Shown one piece after another: positions 6,256-11,962 of a DNA stretch of 14,881 nucleotides. Each line of letters opens with the position of its first letter. The first letter of the stretch is position 1. The translations under genes were made by a program, and so were the position numbers. The notes beneath the pieces are model-generated. The model saw only the letters and a list, made by a program, of their open reading frames with translations, was not told the DNA's origin and did not search any database. Source of the stretch: Nanobdellota archaeon (GTDB lineage: Archaea; Nanobdellota; Nanobdellia; Woesearchaeales; GW2011-AR15); the NCBI GenBank assembly GCA_018815145.1, contig JAHIYL010000014.1:1-14881 (forward strand), written 5' to 3'.

Positions 6256-6855
6256 ATGGGAATCGACTACTTATTAAGGGTGGAATGTGAAAACAGACTA
6301 GCATTCAATCTATTTGATCGTAGAAATAGTAATAAGCTTGAGCTTGATGGTATTGTAAAATATACAGATCCAAAAGTTGTTGCTTACTATTGGTTAAAAG
6401 ACTCTGATATTACACCCTCTTCTGATGAGATATCAGGTGATGGAGCCTCTTTAGGTGTATATAGAAGAATCAATGACTCTGAATATGATACAATCTTTGA
6501 AATTGAGGATAAAGTTGGTGAGAAGTATGAGTATTTATTAGATTTGGGGAATCTTCAAGGTGTTGGGAATCATAAAAAAATCGCAGAATTCGTTGGAACA
6601 AAATTGAAGAGCATAGGAGAAAGTGTCACTATAAATCATTCAGAGTCATTCATAGGCTCATGGCATAAGAGCAATTATGACAGAGCGATGATATATTTTA
6701 CTTCTGACAAAAGAATCTGCTTGTCCGCTATTGAGCATGAACTTAATAGTGCATTTGAAGAAATTAGTCAAGATGTTATTGGAAGTCGGTTCACTCTAGA
6801 TTTGTATCGGAAAATCACACCAGCAATGACTGAATACATGCAACAACAAAATTAG
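6256..6855 (+). CDS. orphan protein of 199 aa, paralogue of the preceding gene
   Basis: Unknown function. It matches the 209-aa product in order and spacing: YRRIN at 69-73, an acidic helix followed by YEYLLDLG, RAMIYFTSDKRI in the second half and LYRKITPAM at 183-191, near the C-terminus. Overall similarity is low outside these blocks, so the duplication is old or the pair diverged quickly. There is no signal peptide or membrane span. The start fits a TATA box about 30 nt upstream. Its end is convergent with mtnA, with 19 nt between the stops. Base composition is AT-richer than that of mtnA. The pair may be accessory cargo; no toxin, nuclease or binding motif is visible. Confidence 0.75.
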   Translation: MGIDYLLRVECENRLAFNLFDRRNSNKLELDGIVKYTDPKVVAYYWLKDSDITPSSDEISGDGASLGVYRRINDSEYDTIFEIEDKVGEKYEYLLDLGNLQGVGNHKKIAEFVGTKLKSIGESVTINHSESFIGSWHKSNYDRAMIYFTSDKRICLSAIEHELNSAFEEISQDVIGSRFTLDLYRKITPAMTEYMQQQN

Positions 6856-6874
6856 TCCGCAAACATATTCACTG

Positions 6875-7942
6875 CTAAAGAAGTCTTTCTATCTCCTTCT
6901 TATTTGCCTTTATTATCCCTTTTGGTGTTATAAGTCCGGTTACATATTTAGCAGGTGTGACATCAAAAGCCGGGTTTCTTCCCCTGCTCTTTTCAGGGGC
7001 TATCCTCACCCTTTCAAATTTACCGCTGTCATTCCAGCCATATGCATATAGCACTTCTTCATCGCTCCTCTCTTCAATAGGGATTGCTTCGCCGTTTGGA
7101 CAGTTCCTGTCTATGGTTGTCAAGGGAATCGCAACATAAAAAGGTATCTTGTTCTCATATGCCAGAAGCGCCTTTTCATAGGTGCCTATCTTATTGCATA
7201 CATCACCGTTCATTGCTGTCCTGTCTGATCCTACAATCACCATATCTATCTCTTTTCTTTTCATGAAATAACCTGCAGCATTGTCTGCAATGATGGCATG
7301 AGGGATGCCTTCGCTAACAAGCTCAAAAGCAGTGAGCCTTGAGCCCTGGCTCCTTGGTCTTGTCTCATCTGCATAGACAAATATCTTTTTCCCTGCATAA
7401 TGAGCTGTACGGATCGGTGCCAGCGCTGTCCCGTAATCAACTGTTGCCAGAGCCCCTGCATTGCAGTGAGTGAGTATCCTGAATCCATCCTTTATCAGGG
7501 TGCTGCCATATTCACCTATCTTTTCACAGGCTTCTATCGAATTTTCAGCATAATCCTCAGCAAGATCAATTGCCTTTTTTTTTATTTTATCGATGGACCT
7601 GTCACTCACAATGACATTATATACATAGTCAAGCCCATCAAAAAGATCCTGTGCAGTCGGTCTTGCCTTTGAAAGAAAATCATAGGCAGCTCTAAGATCT
7701 TTTTTCAACTCAGCAAGGTCTGAGCCGTCATACTTCAGTGCTGCCTGGGCCATAGCATATGCAGCAGTAGCTCCGATTGCAGGAGCTCCCCTGACAATCA
7801 TATTCTTTATTGAATCATGGACTTCAATTGTATCATATAGGTCAACAATCTCAAATCTATGCGGCAGAAGAGGCTGATTTATCATCCTGACAACTTTTCC
7901 TTCCATCCATACAGTCCTGTAGTTCTTGCCTTTGATAATCAT
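6875..7942 (-). CDS. mtnA: S-methyl-5-thioribose-1-phosphate isomerase (aIF2B/MtnA family)
   Basis: This 355-aa enzyme of methionine salvage converts methylthioribose-1-phosphate to methylthioribulose-1-phosphate in the cytosol. Family blocks occur in order: RTVWMEG at 9-15, MIVRGAPAIG at 48-57, RPTAQDLF at 94-101, ILTHCNAGALAT at 156-167, DETRPRSQGSRLT at 192-204, GSDRTAMNGDV at 238-248, NKIGTY at 250-255 and PIEER at 288-292. The catalytic Cys160 and Asp240 fall at the positions used by characterised MtnA. Archaeal ribose-1,5-bisphosphate isomerases are close relatives, but the RT.W start and AFDVTP end favour MtnA; related 5-deoxyribose substrates are possible. The ATG is 2 nt after the antitoxin stop, and GGTGG inside the antitoxin's last codons serves as Shine-Dalgarno, so translation is probably coupled. 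A weak internal TATA-like stretch near 7975-7985 could give a separate promoter. Confidence 0.95.
   Translation of the reverse strand: MIIKGKNYRTVWMEGKVVRMINQPLLPHRFEIVDLYDTIEVHDSIKNMIVRGAPAIGATAAYAMAQAALKYDGSDLAELKKDLRAAYDFLSKARPTAQDLFDGLDYVYNVIVSDRSIDKIKKKAIDLAEDYAENSIEACEKIGEYGSTLIKDGFRILTHCNAGALATVDYGTALAPIRTAHYAGKKIFVYADETRPRSQGSRLTAFELVSEGIPHAIIADNAAGYFMKRKEIDMVIVGSDRTAMNGDVCNKIGTYEKALLAYENKIPFYVAIPLTTIDRNCPNGEAIPIEERSDEEVLYAYGWNDSGKFERVRIAPEKSRGRNPAFDVTPAKYVTGLITPKGIIKANKKEIERLL
6889..6924. repeat. direct repeat, copy 2 (within mtnA 3' end)
   Basis: This is the functional copy: it encodes the last residues of MtnA. It matches 5452-5487 at 30 of 36 bases in direct orientation. Confidence 0.6.
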
Positions 7943-7944
7943 AA

Positions 7945-8205
7945 TTAACCACCCTTATCTACACTTAACAAGTATTCCTTAATTAATTTTTCCACTTTGG
8001 AGCTCATAGAAATGCTGTTTTTTTCGCAATGCTTTCTAAAGGTATTCATAGTTAATGCATCAATAGTGAAATTGACTCTTTCCTTATAATCAGGCTTTCG
8101 AAGCTTTCCGGTCCTATCCAGTTCTTCAAGAGCATTCAGATAGGGCTCATTTTCTCTTACAATCATCTTTATTTTGTCATTTTTTAGGTCTTCATCCTTT
8201 AGCAT
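7945..8205 (-). CDS. ribbon-helix-helix antitoxin, partner of the Doc-type toxin
   Basis: This 86-aa protein has a C-terminal ribbon-helix-helix (MetJ/Arc/CopG) pattern: strand RVNFTIDA at 43-50, helix TMNTFRKHCEKN at 52-63, turn SISM, and helix SSKVEKLIKEYLL at 68-80. Such domains dimerise and bind palindromic operators. The N-terminal ~42 charged residues may bind and block the toxin, by analogy with other antitoxins. Its ATG overlaps the toxin stop by 7 nt (ATGCTAA), and GGGAG lies about nine bases upstream. It follows the toxin, the reverse of the usual Phd-Doc order. Its last codons (GGT GGT) double as a Shine-Dalgarno for mtnA. The antitoxin role is inferred from position and fold; no canonical Phd motif is present. 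Confidence 0.75.
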   Translation of the reverse strand: MLKDEDLKNDKIKMIVRENEPYLNALEELDRTGKLRKPDYKERVNFTIDALTMNTFRKHCEKNSISMSSKVEKLIKEYLLSVDKGG

Positions 8206-8534
8206 TTTGAAAGCTCCCTGACAATCTTATTGATGTCAGATATGTTTTTTTTGGCTATCTCATATATTTTTTTTACAAGTTTTGTCTTGTCAAATTCTAT
8301 TTTATTATCATAAAAATAAAGTGTACACAAAATATATGCAGTTCTTTTGTTCCCATCGATAAATGGATGGTCCAGCAGAAGGCTTCTTGTTAAATAACTG
8401 AGTTCATAAAGCCAACTTTTTTTTTGCTTAATAATTCCTAATGCAAATTGAAGGCTTGAATCATTTCTGATCTGGCCAGATTCTCCAATCTCTTGATTGA
8501 TTCGAATAATATCTTTTAAATTATACACACTCAT
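8199..8534 (-). CDS. doc: Doc-type toxin (Fic/Doc family)
   Basis: This 111-aa protein carries the Fic/Doc core HPFIDGNKRTA at residues 56-66. The GNKR form, rather than GNGR, is the Doc signature. Phage P1 Doc uses it to phosphorylate elongation factor EF-Tu and arrest translation; in an archaeon the likely target would be aEF1A, which is inference. The preceding helix (SLQFALGII, WLYELSYLTR) and following helix (AYILCTLYFYDN) fit the compact all-helical Doc fold. The length is slightly below the ~126 aa of P1 Doc, and no inhibitory alpha-helix motif is seen, so inhibition should come from the adjacent ribbon-helix-helix protein. The ATG at 8534 is about 24 nt from the centre of a TATA box (8552-8563), so the transcript is probably leaderless. 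A perfect inverted repeat overlaps the start. Confidence 0.88.
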   Translation of the reverse strand: MSVYNLKDIIRINQEIGESGQIRNDSSLQFALGIIKQKKSWLYELSYLTRSLLLDHPFIDGNKRTAYILCTLYFYDNKIEFDKTKLVKKIYEIAKKNISDINKIVRELSKC

Positions 8535-8563
8535 ACATACTACTATGTATTAATTATATAAAA
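8533..8563 (-). promoter_or_regulatory. toxin-antitoxin promoter with palindromic operator
   Basis: ATACATA (8533-8539) and TATGTAT (8544-8550) form a perfect 7-bp inverted repeat with a 4-nt spacer. It covers the predicted transcription start and the toxin ATG, immediately downstream of the TATA box TTTTTATATAAT (8552-8563, minus strand). The position and symmetry suit autorepression by the ribbon-helix-helix protein. Confidence 0.55.
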
Positions 8564-8725
8564 ATTTATTGGTTAGAAAATAAGGTAATTATCCAATTTG
8601 AATGAATCAAAATACATACAACTGTTTAGAAAACGGTGTTTAATATCTGATTGAATGGAGTTTTGTCAATTTTTGGAATGGAAGGTAATTCATTTTCTAG
8701 GAGCACCTACCAATTTCAAGAATTA

Positions 8726-9493
8726 TTAACTCATATAGGGCTGCCCAATTTGATGAGGTGCTTGTAGAAAAGCTGTTGGTTCTGCAAAACCTCGGGATTC
8801 ATGAAGATAATGACTTATAGTGCCAATTACTTGGACAATATAATCATCAACTTTACTTTTATCAACGATTGAAAGATATGCAATATAACCTGATGTAAGA
8901 TTTGTTAATTTGTTTCTATCTTGTTCATTTATCAAAGGATCTTTTAAACCAGCAATTAGATCTGCCTCCATTTTTGCTTCCATTTTCAATTCCTTCAATT
9001 GTCTCGTGCTTGCTTCAATTTCGTCTTCAGTTAGTTTCTCTCCAATTAGATACTCTTCAAACAAGTCAAACATGTCTTCATGCATAACCATATATGTGCG
9101 TGAAGCAGCTTCTTTTACTATCCTATTCATGTATTGATGAGTCATTTCTTTTCCTTCAAACGCAGCCCCAACATATGGTTCTGGGCTCACTTGACATGTT
9201 GGTCCATATGCATCTGAAATAGGAGGTGCCTCATTTTTTATCACGCCAGGATTGTCCAAGCTTATAGATTGCAAATATAAATCACAATTTCCCTCATTAT
9301 TAATGGCAATGACTACTGCATTAGATATAACATCACTCAGATATTTTTGACCTACTTCTGTCAAAGTTCCATCTTCCAATTCAGTTACTTTAGCCTCTAA
9401 AGAAGTAAAAGTATCTTTTTGTCTAATTTGATGCGTCCACCCACCAGTCCATAGAAGGTTGGCAGTCATTTCATCTTTTGGTACAATTGGCAT
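8726..9493 (-). CDS. orphan protein of 255 aa, unknown function
   Basis: No family is recognised. The N-terminal ~115 residues look beta-rich with several Gly/Pro turns (WTGGWTHQIR; ISLDNPGVI). Residues about 120-180 form long charged helices (DEIEASTRQLKELKMEAKME), plausibly a coiled coil. A further helical part precedes a Pro/Gln-rich tail. There is no signal peptide or membrane span, and the two Cys are isolated. The ATG at 9493 lies about 27 nt from the centre of a TATA box (ATTTAAATATAAG, minus strand, about 9526-9514), giving a leaderless start. The gene stands alone: about 190 nt separate it from the toxin gene downstream and about 200 nt from deoB upstream, with nothing clear in either gap. 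AT-rich composition groups it with the accessory genes. Confidence 0.72.
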   Translation of the reverse strand: MPIVPKDEMTANLLWTGGWTHQIRQKDTFTSLEAKVTELEDGTLTEVGQKYLSDVISNAVVIAINNEGNCDLYLQSISLDNPGVIKNEAPPISDAYGPTCQVSPEPYVGAAFEGKEMTHQYMNRIVKEAASRTYMVMHEDMFDLFEEYLIGEKLTEDEIEASTRQLKELKMEAKMEADLIAGLKDPLINEQDRNKLTNLTSGYIAYLSIVDKSKVDDYIVQVIGTISHYLHESRGFAEPTAFLQAPHQIGQPYMS

Positions 9494-9513
9494 GTTTGTA
9501 AGAAAGTTAATAT

Positions 9514-9526
9514 CTTATATTTAAAT
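9514..9526 (-). promoter_or_regulatory. TATA box of the 255-aa gene
   Basis: ATTTAAATATAAG (minus strand) is centred about 27 nt before the ATG at 9493, with no Shine-Dalgarno in between. Confidence 0.55.
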
Positions 9527-9667
9527 CTTTTTGTTTTAACCACTATTTAGTAAATATTAATATTGATAAGAACTAAATATTTGAAGCATTTACACCTATC
9601 CACTAAAGGCAATTTAACCAATTATTGAACAGACTTTTGTCAACAAATGAATAAAAGAGCAATAAGT

Positions 9668-9687
9668 AAGACACAAAAAGTTGTCTT
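9668..9687 (-). terminator. possible terminator after deoB
   Basis: An inverted repeat AAGACA/TGTCTT with an 8-nt T-rich (minus strand) loop begins 13 nt past the deoB stop and is followed by further short T-runs. It is weak and AT-rich. Archaeal termination depends mainly on T tracts, so this is tentative. Confidence 0.25.
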
Positions 9688-9699
9688 TGTTGAAAATAT

Positions 9700-10872
9700 T
9701 TATCTTTTAATCTCTTTCAAGAAACTCTTCCCTTCATCAATCTCAACATCAAAGTTCTCTGCAATTGTCTTTCCTAGATTAGCAAAAGAACTTCTTACTC
9801 CTAAATCAATATTCTGTTTGCAGTTTTTCCCATATACAAGCAAAGGAACATATTCTCTTGTATGATCTGTTCCCTTGAAAGTCGGATCATTACCATGGTC
9901 TGCAGTTATTATCATCAAATCATCTTCTCTTAAATAATCTATCAGAGTACATAAATTATCATCAAATTCTTCTAATGCATTTTTCATACCCTCAGCATCT
10001 CTTCTATGTCCATACAACATGTCAAAATCAACTAGATTACCAAAAACAATACCTGAGAAATCCTCTTGAAGAGTTTTTTTCAAAAAATCTATGCCTTCAA
10101 GATTGGTTTTAGTATGTACATATTCAGTTATTCCTTTATTATTGAAGAGTTCTCCAACTTCCCCGTAAGCTATTGTAGAAAATCCTTTTTCTTTTAATTT
10201 GTCTAGAACTGTAGTTTCTGAAAACTCAAGCGGAATATCTTTTCTTTTCTCATTTATCCGATAAAATTTGTTTGGTTCACCTGCAAAAGGCCGAGCAATT
10301 ATCCTTCCCACTTCCCACCTGCCAACACAAAGCTTTCTTGCCATATCACAAAGCCTGTATAATTTTTCTACAGGATATTTGTCCACATGTGCAGCGATCT
10401 GGAGTACACTGTCGCCTGATGTATAGACAATCAAATCTCCTGTCTTGAGATGCTCCTTCCCAAGTTCCTTTATTATCTCTGTTCCGGAAGCAGGCCTGTT
10501 TCCGATTATTCCTGTACCAAATTGCATTTCAAGCTCTTTTATCAGACCATGCGGAAACCCGGCAGGATAAGTAGGGAAGCCAGGATCCTTTACAAAACCC
10601 ATCATCTCCCAGTGTCCTGCATCAGTGTTTTTTGCAGGATTCATTTCCTGCATCTTTCCAAAGCATCCGAGTGCTTCTATCTTTTCGACTCCTGCTATAT
10701 CAGAAATATTACCTAAACCTAATTTCTCAAGATTTGGAAGGTTCAATCCGCTAGTCTTTTCAGCAGTATGTGCAAGTGTGTTTGCTCCTGAATCGCCAAA
10801 TCGAGCTGCATCCGGAGAACTGCCTATGCCGACACCATCAAGGACAATTATGAATATGCGTTTGAAAAACAT
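9700..10872 (-). CDS. deoB: phosphopentomutase (DeoB type, alkaline phosphatase superfamily)
   Basis: This 390-aa enzyme interconverts ribose/deoxyribose 1-phosphate and 5-phosphate in nucleoside salvage. Two-metal ligands are present with the spacing of Bacillus cereus PPM: Asp12 (VLDGVG), Asp284 and His289 (DFDMLYGH), Asp325-His326 (TADHG) and His337 (GTDHTRE). The phosphorylated Thr is Thr83 in KNTDAGHWEMMG. Families I know read KDT here, so Asn82 replaces the usual Asp. The SGDSVLQIAAH block (152-162) forms part of the sugar-phosphate site. DeoB is mainly bacterial; archaeal mutases are often PMM/PGM-type, so lateral transfer is plausible. The ATG at 10872 lies about 26 nt from a TATA-like TTTTATATTCTC, supporting a leaderless start. 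It is downstream of the IleRS-domain gene but has its own promoter. Confidence 0.95.
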   Translation of the reverse strand: MFFKRIFIIVLDGVGIGSSPDAARFGDSGANTLAHTAEKTSGLNLPNLEKLGLGNISDIAGVEKIEALGCFGKMQEMNPAKNTDAGHWEMMGFVKDPGFPTYPAGFPHGLIKELEMQFGTGIIGNRPASGTEIIKELGKEHLKTGDLIVYTSGDSVLQIAAHVDKYPVEKLYRLCDMARKLCVGRWEVGRIIARPFAGEPNKFYRINEKRKDIPLEFSETTVLDKLKEKGFSTIAYGEVGELFNNKGITEYVHTKTNLEGIDFLKKTLQEDFSGIVFGNLVDFDMLYGHRRDAEGMKNALEEFDDNLCTLIDYLREDDLMIITADHGNDPTFKGTDHTREYVPLLVYGKNCKQNIDLGVRSSFANLGKTIAENFDVEIDEGKSFLKEIKR

Positions 10873-10891
10873 GAAATTGAAAAAAAATATG

Positions 10892-10904
10892 AGAATATAA
10901 AATT
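10892..10904 (-). promoter_or_regulatory. TATA box of deoB
   Basis: TTTTATATTCTC on the minus strand is centred about 26 nt before the deoB ATG. The short gap to the gene upstream (10873-10922) has no Shine-Dalgarno. Confidence 0.5.
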
Positions 10905-10922
10905 TTTTAATCTGTATTGCCC

Positions 10923-11705
10923 TTATTTTGTGTTTATATGCACACTATACTTCAGTCCTCTCACAACCCCTTCTTCAACATACTCATATTTTATCTCCGG
11001 CTCTTCTTTGGATATCATGAATGTCTCGGCCCCTGCTTTTTTCTGAATATAGTTCTCATAATTGATCAGGATCTCTTTTAATTCTTCTGACGCCTTCAGA
11101 TATATCTCAATACCCTTATCGTCAGATACCTGAATCTTTTTTCTGATGGAATCAATTTTTTCAATTATCTCATTTGAAAAACCGATTGACAGGCGCACTT
11201 TTGAACTTTCTGTATTCAGAAAGATCTCTCCGTGGGTGAATTTCTGCTTTATGTAATTCTTTGGAGCTGCTTTTTCAGATATCAGATGACGTAGTTCTAT
11301 CTTTATGCTTTTCCCATCAATCCTCATATCAAAACTTCCCTCCCCTTTTTTCAGCTTTTCCTCAATAGCTGAACCCTGCATCTTTGTCATCTCAACAAAT
11401 ATTTTTGGAGCAATACTCGGAAAATCCTTCTCAATCTCTGAGTAGCTGAGCTTGATCTTTGTCTCAAGCCCCGGAAAATTACTCTTTACAATGACGTCTC
11501 CAACATTGATCTTGCTCTTGACAAGATTTTCATACTGCTTCAGAGCTTTTTCACAAAAATTGTCATGAGTCACAATGATTGCTTCTTTCAAGGGCCAATT
11601 CAGGTTCAGACCTTCTGTTTTTCTGAGATCCAGAACCGTATTGACAACATTTCTAAGGATCTGTACTTTCATCTTCCTTGATTCATCAATATAATTTTCT
11701 TTCAT
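10923..11705 (-). CDS. free-standing IleRS C-terminal-domain protein
   Basis: This protein lacks any aminoacylation core but resembles the C-terminal part of the IleRS encoded next door. LNLNWPLKEAIIV (33-45) matches LGVRWPISEVIIE of IleS (838-850). The following linker and the KIKLSYSEIEKDFPS segment match KIKAKIDFKSLGKEFGQ, and the later GEIFLNT matches KSIYLFKE. The rest (SNEIIEKIDSIRKKIQVSD) looks like the extreme C-terminal region of archaeal IleRS (DUF5915-like). That region helps bind the tRNA anticodon side in full enzymes, so a tRNA- or IleRS-binding role is possible but unproven. I prefer the ATG at 11705 (260 aa): a TATA box is centred about 26 nt upstream (near 11731). The frame extends to an ATG at 11777 (284 aa), but those extra 24 residues are unlike the family. 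It is divergent from ileS. Confidence 0.8.
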   Translation of the reverse strand: MKENYIDESRKMKVQILRNVVNTVLDLRKTEGLNLNWPLKEAIIVTHDNFCEKALKQYENLVKSKINVGDVIVKSNFPGLETKIKLSYSEIEKDFPSIAPKIFVEMTKMQGSAIEEKLKKGEGSFDMRIDGKSIKIELRHLISEKAAPKNYIKQKFTHGEIFLNTESSKVRLSIGFSNEIIEKIDSIRKKIQVSDDKGIEIYLKASEELKEILINYENYIQKKAGAETFMISKEEPEIKYEYVEEGVVRGLKYSVHINTK

Positions 11706-11720
11706 TTTGTTTTTCTTAGC

Positions 11721-11741
11721 AATATTTTTATATAATATAAG
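11721..11741 (-). promoter_or_regulatory. TATA box of the IleRS-domain gene
   Basis: The minus strand reads CTTATATTATATAAAAATATT here, centred about 26 nt before the ATG at 11705. This fixes the shorter start and suggests a leaderless mRNA. It overlaps the 3' end of a possible small ORF. Confidence 0.55.
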
Positions 11742-11823
11742 TTTCTCGTTTATTAATGTTATCTTCAATACCTGCAATAAGTATCAGCAACAAAGCAACT
11801 GTAAGCCATATTTCTATCATCAT
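11728..11823 (-). CDS. possible 31-aa single-pass membrane protein
   Basis: Two consecutive ATG codons (11823-11821, 11820-11818) open a frame that ends in TAA at 11730-11728. The product begins MMIEIW, has a hydrophobic core (LTVALLLILIAGI) and ends with a short charged tail (EDNINKRETYII). Amino-acid order (acidic start, clean membrane span, basic tail) is typical of genuine small membrane proteins. Weak points: the only Shine-Dalgarno-like site is GGGGAT 12 nt upstream, and no close TATA box is seen. It would be the first gene of a short operon with the IleRS-domain gene, 22 nt apart, although that gene has its own TATA box. Confidence 0.35.
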   Translation of the reverse strand: MMIEIWLTVALLLILIAGIEDNINKRETYII

Positions 11824-11839
11824 TATTATGTGAATATCC

Positions 11840-11858
11840 CCTGCACATTGTCTGCAGG
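11840..11858. repeat. short inverted repeat in the ileS divergent region
   Basis: CCTGCA (11840-11845) and TGCAGG (11853-11858) are separated by 7 nt. It could be a protein-binding site or a small hairpin; too short to assign. Confidence 0.3.
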
Positions 11859-11920
11859 TGAATGATTGATTAGTTGGAAATATGAGATTGATGAAACAAC
11901 TGACGGAAAAACAACAATTA

Positions 11921-11960
11921 AGTATATAAATTAAACTAAATTTTCATATCGACAGGTGGA
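11921..11960 (+). promoter_or_regulatory. ileS promoter and Shine-Dalgarno site
   Basis: TATA box AGTATATAAATTA (11921-11933) predicts a start near 11950-11955. AGGTGGA (11954-11960) ends two bases before the ATG at 11963. The leader is therefore very short, and the SD may lie at the extreme 5' end of the mRNA. Confidence 0.6.
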
Positions 11961-11962
11961 AA

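Noticed and set aside
4019..9699. Integrated virus or transposon
   Set aside because: The accessory genes look acquired, but no integrase, transposase, terminal repeats, capsid or replication gene is visible; only the mtnA 3'-end duplication hints at insertion.
11706..11777. N-terminal extension of the IleRS-domain protein to the ATG at 11777
   Set aside because: A TATA box at 11721-11741 lies inside the extension at the right distance from the ATG at 11705, and the added residues do not match the IleRS domain.
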